DNA of 64,000 bases, from the NCBI GenBank assembly GCA_002840155.1, contig PGZH01000008.1, forward strand, positions 372,001 to 436,000. Direction: 5' to 3'. Under the pieces are notes generated by a model. It was not told the DNA's origin. It saw only the letters and a program-made list of their open reading frames with translations, and made no database searches. This DNA comes from Gammaproteobacteria bacterium HGW-Gammaproteobacteria-13 (GTDB lineage Bacteria; Pseudomonadota; Gammaproteobacteria; Pseudomonadales; Pseudomonadaceae). The position numbers were made by a program, and so were the translations under genes. Shown here in pieces: positions 41,398 through 50,715 of this stretch (position 1 is its first letter; every line of letters begins with the position of its first letter).

Positions 41398-41904
41398 CAA
41401 CTCGCCGAGTGAGCCGGGCAGTTCGCGCCAGGTCAGGTACACCCGCAGATCGAACTCCAGTTGGTGGTAGCCCGGCAGCATGTATTCGCAGAGTTTGTAG
41501 AAGGCCTTGTTGTGCTCGGCCTCCTTCAAATGCGCCAGCTCGTGCACCACGATCATCTGTAAAAACTCCGGCGCGGCCTCGCGAAACAGCGAGGCCACGC
41601 GGATTTCCTTCTTCGCCTTGAGCTTGCCGCCCTGCACCCGCGAGATCGCCGTATGCAGGCCGAGGGCGCGGTGGGTCAGGTCGAGGCGATTGTCGTAGAG
41701 CACCTTGTCGATGGCCGGGGCATTACGCAGGTGCTCCTGCTTGAGGCCCTGGATATAGGCGTACAGCGCCTTGTCGCTTTGAATCGAATGCTTGCCGCTG
41801 TAGGAACGTGCCAGATAATCACCTAGGCGCTGCTCGGCAATCAGCTGGCGGATCTTGTCTTGCAGCTGGGTCGGGTAGCCTTGCAGGTATTTAAGCGGGG
41901 TCAT
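41380..41904 (-). CDS. YgjP-like zinc metallopeptidase (M48-type, soluble)
   Basis: 174 aa with the zinc motif HELAH at residues 121-125 and the downstream HNKAFYKL that supplies a third ligand in the YgjP/DUF45 family. There is no signal peptide or membrane helix, so it is cytosolic. It is convergent with the DUF2789 gene, sharing 18 bp at the 3' ends. Substrate unknown. Confidence 0.82.
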   Translation of the reverse strand: MTPLKYLQGYPTQLQDKIRQLIAEQRLGDYLARSYSGKHSIQSDKALYAYIQGLKQEHLRNAPAIDKVLYDNRLDLTHRALGLHTAISRVQGGKLKAKKEIRVASLFREAAPEFLQMIVVHELAHLKEAEHNKAFYKLCEYMLPGYHQLEFDLRVYLTWRELPGSLGELSAPQQ

Positions 41905-41983
41905 GATCGAAGTAACGCGGCACGATAAGGCCGTGAATTATGCCGCAAGCCGCACGCAACCAGGGCGGCTTTTGGCACCCCAG

Positions 41984-43084
41984 CTACTGGCTCGGTACAA
42001 CCCGCAGCAACCGACCATCTGCACTGTCAGTGAGCAGGTACAACGCGCCATCCGGACCGACACGCACATCGCGAATACGCTCTTCCAGTTCCTCGAACAG
42101 CACGTCCTCACCGGCCAACTTGCCGTCCTGCAGACGAATGCGTCGCACACTGCGCTCAGCCAGGGTCGAGGCAAACAGGTCGCCCTGCCATTCGGGGAAC
42201 AGCGCGCCGCGGTACAGGGTCAGGCTCGACGGTGCGACCGAGGGTGTCCATTGCAACAAGGGCTGCTGCAGGCCGGGCAGCTCGGTGTAAGGCGAGATTT
42301 GTGCGCCGGTGTAATCGACGCCGAAGGTGATCAGCGGCCAGCCATAGTTGTTGCCGGGCTCGATCAGGTTCAGCTCATCGCCGCCGCGCGGGCCGTGCTC
42401 GTGGCTGTACAGGCGCTGCAGCTGGTTGTCGTAGACGATGCCCTGCACGTTACGATGGCCCAGGCTGTAGATCTCCGCGGCGGCGCCGGCCTGACCCACG
42501 AGCGGGTTATCCTTGGGAATGCTGCCGTCGCGGTTGAGGCGCACAATCTTGCCGATATGGTTGCTCGGGTCCTGGGCCTGCTCACGCAGGTCAAAGCCAT
42601 CGCCCAGGGTCAGCACCAGGCTGTTATCCGGCAGCCAGGCCATGCGCCCACCATAGTGCGCGGCACCTGCTTTGGCCGGCTGCGCGCTGAACAGCACCTG
42701 CAGCTCCTGCAATTGCCCATCGACCAGCCGCGCCTTGCTCAGGCGGGTGTTGTTGGCCTGGGCGGTGCCGTAGGCGTAGCTCAGATACAGCTGCTGATTG
42801 CTGGCGAACTCGGGGTCAAGCAGCACCTCCATCAACCCGGCCTGGGCGGCGACAAAGCCCTCGGGCACGCCACCGACCGGCTGCGGATTAAGACTGCCGT
42901 CCGGCTCGATGATGCGCAGGCGGCCGACTCGCTCAGTCACCAACATGCGCCCATCCGGCAGAAAGGCCAGCGACCAGGGGTGCTCCAGGCCTTCGGTCAC
43001 GGTTTCGATGCGGTAATCCATGGCGTGCGCCAGGCTGCTGCCAAGCAGACCAAGCAACAACAGAGCGCGGGAGGTATTCAGCAT
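41984..43084 (-). CDS. PQQ-dependent sugar dehydrogenase (YliI-type, periplasmic)
   Basis: 366 aa. After a signal peptide (LLLLGLLGSSLAHA) comes a six-bladed propeller of the soluble glucose/aldose dehydrogenase family: HPWSLAFLPDGRMLVTERVGRL, an AGLMEVLLDPEF blade and RDGSIPKDNPLVGQ. These enzymes oxidise aldoses with PQQ in the periplasm. It sits 31 bp downstream of a small membrane protein gene and is probably co-transcribed with it. Confidence 0.88.
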   Translation of the reverse strand: MLNTSRALLLLGLLGSSLAHAMDYRIETVTEGLEHPWSLAFLPDGRMLVTERVGRLRIIEPDGSLNPQPVGGVPEGFVAAQAGLMEVLLDPEFASNQQLYLSYAYGTAQANNTRLSKARLVDGQLQELQVLFSAQPAKAGAAHYGGRMAWLPDNSLVLTLGDGFDLREQAQDPSNHIGKIVRLNRDGSIPKDNPLVGQAGAAAEIYSLGHRNVQGIVYDNQLQRLYSHEHGPRGGDELNLIEPGNNYGWPLITFGVDYTGAQISPYTELPGLQQPLLQWTPSVAPSSLTLYRGALFPEWQGDLFASTLAERSVRRIRLQDGKLAGEDVLFEELEERIRDVRVGPDGALYLLTDSADGRLLRVVPSQ

Positions 43085-43115
43085 GGTTCGGGCCTTTTGC
43101 TCACAGAGGAATCAA

Positions 43116-43571
43116 TCAGGATTGTGCAGGCGACGAGCGCCGCGCCAGCACGGCAAATAGCAGCGCGCCCAGGCTGCCACAGGCCATCAGCCCGAGGGTG
43201 CCGGCCAGCGTGCGGTTGGCGCCGATCAGCGTCGGCATCGGCAGCAGCGCGTTGGCTAGCGCCATCGCCGCCAGCACCGCAATTGCTCCGGCCAGGGCAA
43301 ACAGCAACCAGCGGCCTGTTGGCCAGACGCGCGCCAGGCCGCTCGCCACCGGCAAGGCAAAGATAAATCCGAGGATCACCAGCACCGCGAAGGTCGGGCT
43401 AAAGCCCAGTAGGTCCAGGCAGGTGGTGTGCACCCGCACACCAAGCGGCATGGGCGCGCCGAGTGCTTGCAGGTTGGCCAGATTGAACTGGGTCTGCAGC
43501 ACGGTGCCCATCACACTCGCCAGCAGCACAGCCAGGAAGAAGTACAGCAGGGTGCGCAATTTGCTCGGCAT
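43116..43571 (-). CDS. Four-helix membrane protein of unknown function
   Basis: 151 aa with four hydrophobic segments (LYFFLAVLLASVMGTV; FAVLVILGFIFALPVA; LLFALAGAIAVLAAMAL; TLGLMACGSLGALLFAV). It precedes the PQQ dehydrogenase gene by 31 bp on the same strand, so it could assist that enzyme, for example in electron transfer to the chain, but no haem or quinone motif is visible. I do not recognise the family. Confidence 0.6.
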   Translation of the reverse strand: MPSKLRTLLYFFLAVLLASVMGTVLQTQFNLANLQALGAPMPLGVRVHTTCLDLLGFSPTFAVLVILGFIFALPVASGLARVWPTGRWLLFALAGAIAVLAAMALANALLPMPTLIGANRTLAGTLGLMACGSLGALLFAVLARRSSPAQS

Positions 43572-43749
43572 GCGGGCGGACTTCCAGAGACGACAGTGGC
43601 CCGAGTATGGACCAGCGCGCCGTGCGGCATGTGCTCGGTGTTTTACATGGTTTTACCAAGCCCACAAATGGGCGATAGGCGCAGCCACAGCGCTGTAGCA
43701 GAATGCCAGCAGCCATCCTGCCGACAACAACCCACACAAGAACCGCACG

Positions 43750-44748
43750 ATGAAAAAAGCCCTGTCCTTCTGCGCCCTGACGCTTGCGCTATTCGCCGTA
43801 GTGTTCAGCCTCGGCCCCGTGCCACCGGTCGACACACAACTGACCGCGGTCCAGCTACCTGCCGACCTCGACCGTTATCTGGCCGAGAGCGAAGCGCGCT
43901 ACCCGGACATTACCCCCGGCGCGGAAAAAACCATCGTCTGGGCCCACCCGGATCAACGCCAGACGGACCTGGCAATCATCTACCTGCATGGCTACTCAGC
44001 CACCCGCCAGGAAACCGCGCCGCTAAGTGAACAACTGGCCGAGCAACTGGGCGCCAACCTGTTCGCTACTCGCCTTAACGGTCATGGTCGCAGTGGCGCG
44101 GCGATGGCCGAAGCCAGCGTGCACGACTGGCTGCAGGACAGCCAGGAGGCTTTGCAGATCGGCCAACGCCTGGGCAAGCAGATACTGGTGATCGGCACCT
44201 CGACCGGCGCCACCCTCGCCACCTGGCTGGCGTTGCAGGGCGATAACCCGCAGGTGCTGGCCTATATCATGGTATCGCCGAACTTCGCCCCCAAAGACCC
44301 AGCCGCCACCGTGCTGACCTGGCCCTGGGCCAGCCATTTCGTGCCCTTGCTGCTGGGCCCCGAGCATCAATGGCAACCGCGCAATGCCGAGCAGGCGCGC
44401 TACTGGAGCCACCGCTACCCGGTGCAGGCGCTGCTGCCGATGATGGCGCTGGTGAAATACGTACGCGAGCAGCCGCTGGAGCAGATCAGCACGCCGATTC
44501 TCACGCTCTATTCGCAGGACGATCAGGTGGTCAGCGCCCCCGCCATCGAGGCCGCCTTCGCCCGCTTCGGCTCACCGCACAAACAGTTGGTCGCCCTCAA
44601 GGACACCCAAGACCCATCGCACCATGTGCTGGCTGGCGAGATTCTTTCGCCAAGCGACACCGCGCGAGTAAACCTGGCGATCATGCAGTTTCTAAAAGCT
44701 TTGCCGGGCCTGCCGTCAATATCGATGCGCAACGCAGACTCGCAATAA
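43750..44748 (+). CDS. Alpha/beta hydrolase (lysophospholipase-like), exported or membrane-anchored
   Basis: 332 aa. An N-terminal hydrophobic segment (ALSFCALTLALFAVVFSL) is a signal peptide or anchor. The oxyanion-side motif is YLHGYSATRQE, the nucleophile elbow is IGTSTGATLA, the acid lies in LYSQDDQVVSA and the His in DPSHHVLAGE, so the triad is complete. It resembles monoglyceride-lipase-like hydrolases. The substrate is not known. It is convergent with colA. Confidence 0.82.
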   Translation: MKKALSFCALTLALFAVVFSLGPVPPVDTQLTAVQLPADLDRYLAESEARYPDITPGAEKTIVWAHPDQRQTDLAIIYLHGYSATRQETAPLSEQLAEQLGANLFATRLNGHGRSGAAMAEASVHDWLQDSQEALQIGQRLGKQILVIGTSTGATLATWLALQGDNPQVLAYIMVSPNFAPKDPAATVLTWPWASHFVPLLLGPEHQWQPRNAEQARYWSHRYPVQALLPMMALVKYVREQPLEQISTPILTLYSQDDQVVSAPAIEAAFARFGSPHKQLVALKDTQDPSHHVLAGEILSPSDTARVNLAIMQFLKALPGLPSISMRNADSQ

Positions 44749-44760
44749 GCGGCCCATAAA

Positions 44761-44790
44761 AAATGCTCGCATCCAAGGATACGAGCATTG
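44761..44790 (-). terminator. Terminator downstream of the collagenase gene
   Basis: Stem AATGCTCG / CGAGCATT extended by ATCC / GGAT around a short loop. On the minus strand it is followed by TTTTTTATG, so it serves the collagenase gene. The plus strand has no T run. Confidence 0.75.
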
Positions 44791-44827
44791 ATTAGCGAGC
44801 AAAGCGTGGCTCTAGGCCAGCCGTACC

Positions 44828-47320
44828 TCAGTCACGCGGTGGCCGGGCCAGGCTTGCACGCGTGTCCAGCTGACGCTGATGCACCGTGGCATGCTCCGGC
44901 ATGTCCTGCACCTCACTCAGCTGCGCCGCACTACGGGGTTGTTGCAGCCAGTTGGCAAGTAGCTGGTCGCGCCACTGCGGGTACTGGGCGCCGTGCAGCC
45001 GGTTCAGCTCATCAAGCCCCTGCCGGTAGGCGCCCAGGTCATTACGGCGCAGGTGTGCGGCCAAGGCCAAATGGCGGGCTGGATCACGCTCCTGCAGGTA
45101 ACGATGCAGGGTGTAAGACCAGTGATAGACCATGCTGCTGCCACTCTCGTAACTCAGCTTGGTGATCGCCTCAAGGCTCGGGCGCTGGCCAGCAGCCACT
45201 CGGCTGATGTCATTCATGCCACGCTCGAAATGGCTTCCCCAGGCCAGGTATTCCGCCAAGCCTTCCGCCCACCAAGTGGTCAGATTCAGCGGGTAGTGGC
45301 CAAACGAGCCGTATTGATTGAAGCGACCGTCCAGGTAGTGGACGTACTCATGGTTCAAGTTCCACACCTGCCCCGCCTGTACATAAGCGAAGAAACGCGC
45401 CTGATTGCCCGCCAGCCAAGGGCTACCTTCCAGGTACATGCCACCATTGTCGGTGCTGAAGCCATATAGCAGCCCGCCGAATTTCTGGTACTGCTCGCGG
45501 CTGGAGAAAATCACCAATTCCAACGCCGCGTTGAGGTCATCGGCAACCGGCGTCCAGTTGGTTTGCATGATGCGATGGAAGTCCTGCTCCTGCTTGCCCA
45601 GGCTCTGACAGATGTCCAGCATTTGCGTCTGGCTCAATGGCTGTGAACGTACCTTCAGCGTGGGACCGCAGACGTGCGTTTGCGGCAACACCTGAGCGAT
45701 TTCAAACTTGTAGCACAGCCCGTTGAACAGGCTGCTGCACGCACCGTCAACATCTGCACGGTAGGCGTAGTCCACGTAATAGCTGCGGAAGTTGCTCTTC
45801 AGCTCCAGATCATCCAGCACCCCTTGCCCGAGATGCGCCTGCATCACCTGGCGTACTGCACGGTTGCTGCCCTCACGCCAGACGCCATCACTCAGCTGGG
45901 CAAGTTTGCCCAAGGCCTCAATGGCGTTCATTACGATAAAGCCATCGCGATTGAGCCACAGCGCATTGCGGCTGCTGGCCAGTTGGGCGATCGCGTCTGG
46001 AAAGCGGCTGTCCTGGATCAACGCGCTGCGTAATGCGCCTTCGGCCCAGCCAAAACGGTCAAACAGGTTCAAAGTCTCGAATACTGCATCACCGTAACTG
46101 CGCTCCTTGCTCAGCTGCGCGGTACTGGTGAAATGCTGCAGTAGCGCCTGCAAACGCGGCAGGTGCCGCACGATACCGGCACTGGCTTGCGGTGTAGCCA
46201 TCAGCGCACCCAGACCGACGACATAACCTTCGATTACCTCACCCGAGGCCTTCTGGTAGGTCAGCAATTCACGCATGTTCGACACCTGGAACAGCGCGTG
46301 CTCCAGCATGCTCAACTGCGCCGCAGTGGCCTTGCTGAAACCCAGGAAGTAGTTATAGGCACGCACGTAGTACAACAGCTTGTTCAGGTCAGGGTCCTGA
46401 ATCTGTTGCTGGCGGGCCAGGAAGTCGATGGCGGCCAATACCGCCTCCAGACGTCCAGCCTTGGCATGCTGGAAATGCTCCACGAAGAACTCGTTCTCCA
46501 GTACCTCACGGACCATTGGCGAGAAATCCGCTTTGCTCCGCAGCGAAGGGTCCAGCGGCGGCAGGGTCGGCTGCACCGGCGGTTGCGGCGTAACCGGCGG
46601 CTCTATCGGGGGCTGCACCGGTGGTGTAACGGGAGGTGTAACCGGCGGCTGTGGCTGTGCCCCGCTACGCAGCTGCAGACGAACCTGAGTAATACCAGAA
46701 TGGGCATGCTTGCTGTCCCTGATCTGGTAGCTGAAGCTGTCCTCGGCGTTCTGCTCACGATAGGCCCGATAGCTGTAGCGCCCGGTTTTACCATCCAGCT
46801 TGAGGCTACCCAGGCGTGGGTAATCAATGATGCTGAACGTCAACGGGTCGCGGTCCGCATCCCGCCCCAACAGAGTCGCTTCAAACAGCGTATTGGTACT
46901 CACAGCCAGAACCTGGCTGGTCGCCTCTGGCGCACGATTACCAGCGCTGCCGTCTGCAGGCAACAGGTTAAGCTGCACCACGGCAGGTACCGACCAGCTC
47001 TTGCCATCGGTAGCGCGGTATTCAAATTCGTCGTAATGGCCAGGGGCGCTGGCAGTCGGCTGATACTCATAACGCCCAGTGTTCCAATCCAGCTGAATAC
47101 GGCCGTACTTGGGCTGCTTGGTAATCGCAAACGTGATCCGCTCGCCTTGCGCATCGCGCGCCCAGATCCAGCTGGCATTCACCTTACCCGCGGCGATGTG
47201 CTCACTGTGTCCCCGCACTTCAGGGGCCTGGTTAACCTCAGCAAGCGCGGCGCTCAGTGGCGTCAAAGCCAGGATTAGTGCGCAGGCGTGCAGGTCTTTT
47301 CTGATTATTTTTCTGAACAT
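44828..47320 (-). CDS. colA: Secreted M9 family collagenase-like metalloprotease
   Basis: 830 aa from the ATG at 47320, which starts a signal peptide (LILALTPLSAALAEV). Two tandem cadherin/VCBS-like Ig domains (about residues 30-230, marked FAITKQPKYGRIQLDWNTGRYEYQ and FSIIDYPRLGSLKLDGKTGRYSYR) lead to a Pro-rich linker (about 235-270) and the M9 region. The zinc motif is HEYVH at 657-661 and WWAEGLAEYLAW gives the third ligand. Here the Ig domains are N-terminal, whereas clostridial enzymes carry PKD and collagen-binding domains at the C-terminus. Likely a secreted protease for collagen-like or other extracellular protein; the substrate is inferred. Confidence 0.87.
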   Translation of the reverse strand: MFRKIIRKDLHACALILALTPLSAALAEVNQAPEVRGHSEHIAAGKVNASWIWARDAQGERITFAITKQPKYGRIQLDWNTGRYEYQPTASAPGHYDEFEYRATDGKSWSVPAVVQLNLLPADGSAGNRAPEATSQVLAVSTNTLFEATLLGRDADRDPLTFSIIDYPRLGSLKLDGKTGRYSYRAYREQNAEDSFSYQIRDSKHAHSGITQVRLQLRSGAQPQPPVTPPVTPPVQPPIEPPVTPQPPVQPTLPPLDPSLRSKADFSPMVREVLENEFFVEHFQHAKAGRLEAVLAAIDFLARQQQIQDPDLNKLLYYVRAYNYFLGFSKATAAQLSMLEHALFQVSNMRELLTYQKASGEVIEGYVVGLGALMATPQASAGIVRHLPRLQALLQHFTSTAQLSKERSYGDAVFETLNLFDRFGWAEGALRSALIQDSRFPDAIAQLASSRNALWLNRDGFIVMNAIEALGKLAQLSDGVWREGSNRAVRQVMQAHLGQGVLDDLELKSNFRSYYVDYAYRADVDGACSSLFNGLCYKFEIAQVLPQTHVCGPTLKVRSQPLSQTQMLDICQSLGKQEQDFHRIMQTNWTPVADDLNAALELVIFSSREQYQKFGGLLYGFSTDNGGMYLEGSPWLAGNQARFFAYVQAGQVWNLNHEYVHYLDGRFNQYGSFGHYPLNLTTWWAEGLAEYLAWGSHFERGMNDISRVAAGQRPSLEAITKLSYESGSSMVYHWSYTLHRYLQERDPARHLALAAHLRRNDLGAYRQGLDELNRLHGAQYPQWRDQLLANWLQQPRSAAQLSEVQDMPEHATVHQRQLDTRASLARPPRD

Positions 47321-47509
47321 AGCGTCATCATCTTGATGAATAGTAAGGGGCGCGGATTCTATCCAGCCCCCTACCGTGAAGACGCCAATCACCGCACGTT
47401 GCCTGCAACTTAGCCGGCTTTTACTGGTTAAATCCAGAATTTGCGCAACTGATCGCAACCCAAGTGCCAACTCGTTCGTACCGCAGACCCTCAATGCATC
47501 TACCTGGGA

Positions 47510-47911
47510 TTACTGCGCCTGATCCACACAGGACCGAGCGTCGACATGAAAATCACAGGATTGCCCACGCAGATAACTGCGGTAGATCTGCAACAGCTGC
47601 GCATTAAAGGCAAAGGCGCTCTGCTCGGCTTCGGCCAGACGGATATATAGCGCCGGCCAGTCAGTGACCGGCGCATCGGCCGGGGTAAACAGCAAGCGTC
47701 CGTCACGCTGCACCAGCGGCGCGCCGGCTGCGGCGTAGTCGAAGACAAACAACAGTGTGCGCGAGGTCTTGGTGGTGCACTCGACGCGGCTATCACAGCG
47801 CTGCGGATCGCTCGCTACAACCATGGCGATTGGCGGCTCGCTAACCGGCGGCTGACTTGTACAGCCGGCCAATGCGGTGAGTCCGACTAACAGCGCGATC
47901 AACCTCGTCAT
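47510..47911 (-). CDS. Small lipoprotein of unknown function
   Basis: 133 aa with a lipobox (LTALAGCTSQ, Cys about residue 17). The mature part contains four Cys (CDSRVEC, SCDFHV, SCVDQ) that may form disulfides. A similar two-Cys small lipoprotein occurs between pgk and fba, but the two are not obviously homologous. It follows the fba gene on the minus strand, beyond repeat copy 4 and the fba terminator, so it should have its own promoter. No function recognised. Confidence 0.65.
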   Translation of the reverse strand: MTRLIALLVGLTALAGCTSQPPVSEPPIAMVVASDPQRCDSRVECTTKTSRTLLFVFDYAAAGAPLVQRDGRLLFTPADAPVTDWPALYIRLAEAEQSAFAFNAQLLQIYRSYLRGQSCDFHVDARSCVDQAQ

Positions 47912-47930
47912 AGAGTCCTCCCGGATAACA

Positions 47931-47953
47931 AAAAGCCCCGCATCGGCGGGGCT
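47931..47953 (-). terminator. fba terminator
   Basis: Perfect stem AGCCCCGC / GCGGGGCT with loop ATCG, followed on the minus strand by TTTTTGT. It lies just past repeat copy 4, at the end of the tkt-epd-pgk-mliC-fba run. Confidence 0.88.
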
Positions 47954-47957
47954 CTAA

Positions 47958-48096
47958 GTACAAATTACGCACGATCTTGCGAGCTAGAGCGATACAAGGC
48001 GAAAGCAGCCGAGGAAGCGGAGTGTACGAGTTGTACATGAGCATTCCGAGGCTGCTTTCAACGCCGTAGCGCCGACGCGCAGCTGATCGTCCGGGG
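47958..48096 (-). repeat. Long-hairpin intergenic repeat, copy 4 (divergent stems)
   Basis: It begins directly after the fba stop TAA (48097-48099 on plus). The core stem reads GAAAGCAGCC / GGCTGCTTTC instead of AAAACAGGC / GCCTGTTTT, and the apical stem TGTAC / GTACA instead of TTTAC / GTAAA, so both pairings are kept. The internal GAGGAAGCGGAG and GAGCATTCCGAG sides are unchanged. Confidence 0.8.
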
Positions 48097-49161
48097 TTAG
48101 TTGACCTTGGCGGCCAACTCACCTTTGGCATAACGCTGGAACATGCCTTCCAGGGAGATCGGTTTGATCTTCGAGGCGTTGCCCGCGGTGCCGAAGGCTT
48201 CGTAGCGGGCGATGCAGATGTCGCGCATGGCGGTGACGGTGGCGCCGAAGAATTTGCGCGGGTCGAACTCGCTTGGGTTCTCGGCCATCAGGCGGCGCAT
48301 GGCACCGGTAGACGCCAGACGCAGGTCGGTGTCGATATTGACCTTGCGCACGCCGTACTTGATGCCTTCGACGATTTCTTCAACCGGTACGCCGTAGGTT
48401 TCTTTGATGTCGCCGCCGTACTGGTTGATGATCGCCAGCCACTCTTGCGGCACCGACGAGGAACCGTGCATCACCAGGTGGGTGTTGGGGATGCGTTTGT
48501 GGATTTCCTTGATGCGGTCGATCGCGAGGATGTCACCGGTCGGCGGCTTGGTGAACTTGTAAGCGCCGTGGCTGGTGCCGATGGCGATTGCCAGGGCATC
48601 GACCTGGGTGCGCTTGACGAAGTCGGCGGCTTCTTCCGGGTCGGTGAGCATCTGGCTGTGGTCCAGCACGCCTTCGGCGCCAACACCGTCTTCTTCGCCG
48701 GCCATGCCGGTTTCCAGGCTGCCCAGGCAACCCAGTTCACCTTCCACCGACACGCCGCAAGCGTGAGCGAAAGCCACGGTCTGCTGGGTGACGCGGACGT
48801 TGTAGTCGTAGTCGGCCGGGGTCTTGCCGTCTTCTTTCAGCGAGCCGTCCATCATCACCGAGCTGAAGCCCAGCTGGATCGAGCGCTGGCAAACGTCCGG
48901 GCTGGTGCCGTGGTCCTGGTGCATGCACACCGGGATATGCGGGAATTCTTCGATGGCCGCCAGGATCAGGTGACGCAGAAACGGCGCGCCGGCGTATTTA
49001 CGGGCACCGGCGGAAGCCTGGACGATCACCGGCGAGTCGGTCTTGTCGGCCGCCTCCATGATCGCGCGCATCTGCTCGAGGTTGTTGACGTTGAAGGCCG
49101 GCACGCCGTAGCCGAATTCGGCGGCGTGGTCGAGCATCTGGCGCATGCTGATAAGTGCCAT
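48097..49161 (-). CDS. fba: Fructose-bisphosphate aldolase, class II
   Basis: 354 aa zinc-dependent aldolase. The signature [15 protein letters not shown] holds the catalytic Asp and zinc His residues, [18 protein letters not shown] and [15 protein letters not shown] follow, and [10 protein letters not shown] is the phosphate loop. The ATG at 49161 ([19 protein letters not shown]) is the family start. It closes the minus-strand run tkt-epd-pgk-mliC-like-fba. Usual length for the type found in pseudomonads. Confidence 0.97.
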   Translation of the reverse strand: MALISMRQMLDHAAEFGYGVPAFNVNNLEQMRAIMEAADKTDSPVIVQASAGARKYAGAPFLRHLILAAIEEFPHIPVCMHQDHGTSPDVCQRSIQLGFSSVMMDGSLKEDGKTPADYDYNVRVTQQTVAFAHACGVSVEGELGCLGSLETGMAGEEDGVGAEGVLDHSQMLTDPEEAADFVKRTQVDALAIAIGTSHGAYKFTKPPTGDILAIDRIKEIHKRIPNTHLVMHGSSSVPQEWLAIINQYGGDIKETYGVPVEEIVEGIKYGVRKVNIDTDLRLASTGAMRRLMAENPSEFDPRKFFGATVTAMRDICIARYEAFGTAGNASKIKPISLEGMFQRYAKGELAAKVN

Positions 49162-49201
49162 GTCAGACCGGGGGTGAGCCCGGCCTGTATTCAAGTCGTT
49201 G

Positions 49202-49522
49202 TCAGGGTGCCTTGCAGCCACGGCCGATCAGGTCATCCTTGGCCGTCCAGTAGACCAGCCCTTCTTCGCCCTTGGTGTGAAAGGACAACATGCCGTCGCT
49301 ATACAGCACACCCGAACCGGATGGCTCCTGAGTCAGGCGATAGACAATATCGCCGCCGCCCAGACGCACATCAACGGACTCACGGCTGCTGTCGGCAAAA
49401 CGCCAGAGCACTTCGGTTTGACTGTCGCACACCCAGCGCGTCCAGTTATCCGACGGCGCCGGCTGGCTGGCGCAGGCGCCAAGCAGGCTGAGCAACGTCA
49501 GCAGCGTGGTTCTTTTCAGCAT
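49202..49522 (-). CDS. MliC-family C-type lysozyme inhibitor lipoprotein
   Basis: 106 aa from the ATG at 49522: signal with lipobox LLGACAS, then an MliC-type domain of about 80 residues with two conserved Cys (WVCDSQ near the start, GRGCKAP at the end) and the [18 protein letters not shown] strand. Such proteins block host or amoebal C-type lysozyme from the periplasmic side. It lies between pgk and fba (26 and 40 bp gaps), an odd place for an envelope protein. The longer frame from 49552 adds ten residues without support. Confidence 0.78.
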   Translation of the reverse strand: MLKRTTLLTLLSLLGACASQPAPSDNWTRWVCDSQTEVLWRFADSSRESVDVRLGGGDIVYRLTQEPSGSGVLYSDGMLSFHTKGEEGLVYWTAKDDLIGRGCKAP

Positions 49523-49548
49523 CGTGGCTCGCTCCCTGATCAGGCTAT

Positions 49549-50712
49549 TCACGCTTTTGCGCGCTGTTCCAACACGTCCACGGCCGGCAACACCTTGCCC
49601 TCGACGAACTCGAGGAACGCGCCGCCGCCGGTGGAGATATAGCTGATCTGCGCGCCAACGCCGTATTTGTCGATGGCGGCCAGGGTGTCACCACCGCCGG
49701 CGATGGAGAACGCCGGGCTTTCAGCGATGGCCTGGGCCAGCACTTTGGTGCCGTTGCCGAACTGGTCGAATTCGAACACGCCGACCGGGCCGTTCCACAG
49801 GATGGTCTTCGACGACTTCAGCAGCTCGGCGAACTGCGCAGCGGTCTGCGGGCCGATATCCAGAATCATGTCGTCTTCAGCCACATCGGCCACCAGCTTG
49901 ACGGTGGCTTCGGCGTCTTCGGCGAAGGCCTTGGCGACGACCACGTCAACCGGCAACGGCACGCTGACCTTGGCCGCGATGGCCTTGGCGGTGTCGACCA
50001 GATCGGCTTCATACAGCGACTTACCCACCGGGAAACCGGCGGCGGCAAGGAAGGTATTGGCGATGCCGCCACCGACGATCAGCTGGTCGCAGATCTGGCT
50101 GAGGCTATTGAGCACATCGAGCTTGGTCGACACCTTGGAGCCGGCAACGATAGCGGCCATTGGCTTGGCCGGGTTACCCAGGGCCTTGCCCAAGGCATCC
50201 AATTCGGCCGCCAGCAGCGGGCCGGCACAGGCGACCTTGGCGAACTTGGCCACGCCATGGGTCGAACCCTCAGCGCGGTGAGCAGTGCCGAAGGCGTCCA
50301 TAACAAATACGTCGCACAGCGCGGCGTATTGCTGGGCCAGTTCATCGGCGTTTTTCTTCTCGCCCTTGTTAAAGCGCACGTTCTCGAACAGCACGATCTC
50401 GCCCGCCTTGAGCTCGACACCGTTCAGGTAATCGGCAACCAGCGGTACGTCACGGCCCAGCGCCTTGCTCAGGTAAGCGGCGACGGGCGCCAGGCTGTTC
50501 TCTTCACTGAACTCGCCTTCGGTCGGACGACCCAGGTGCGAGCAGACCATGACCGCTGCGCCCTTCTCCAGCGCCAGCTTGATGGTTGGCAGGGAGGCGA
50601 GGATGCGCGCGTCGCTCTTCACCGCGCCGTCTTTTACCGGCACGTTGAGGTCTTCGCGGATCAGCACGCGCTTACCGGCGAGATCGAGGTCGGTCATCTT
50701 CAGAACGGTCAT
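49549..50712 (-). CDS. pgk: Phosphoglycerate kinase
   Basis: 387 aa. It transfers phosphate between 1,3-bisphosphoglycerate and ADP. N-terminal signature [27 protein letters not shown] at the hinge, and C-terminal nucleotide loop [17 protein letters not shown] are all present. It lies 3 bp downstream of epd, so the two are tightly coupled. Normal length. Confidence 0.98.
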   Translation of the reverse strand: MTVLKMTDLDLAGKRVLIREDLNVPVKDGAVKSDARILASLPTIKLALEKGAAVMVCSHLGRPTEGEFSEENSLAPVAAYLSKALGRDVPLVADYLNGVELKAGEIVLFENVRFNKGEKKNADELAQQYAALCDVFVMDAFGTAHRAEGSTHGVAKFAKVACAGPLLAAELDALGKALGNPAKPMAAIVAGSKVSTKLDVLNSLSQICDQLIVGGGIANTFLAAAGFPVGKSLYEADLVDTAKAIAAKVSVPLPVDVVVAKAFAEDAEATVKLVADVAEDDMILDIGPQTAAQFAELLKSSKTILWNGPVGVFEFDQFGNGTKVLAQAIAESPAFSIAGGGDTLAAIDKYGVGAQISYISTGGGAFLEFVEGKVLPAVDVLEQRAKA

Positions 50713-50715
50713 ATA

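Noticed and set aside
46557-46665. Pro-rich repeated codons in the collagenase gene as a mobile or CRISPR-like repeat
   Set aside because: The repeats are in frame, degenerate and encode a hinge; there are no spacers or inverted ends.
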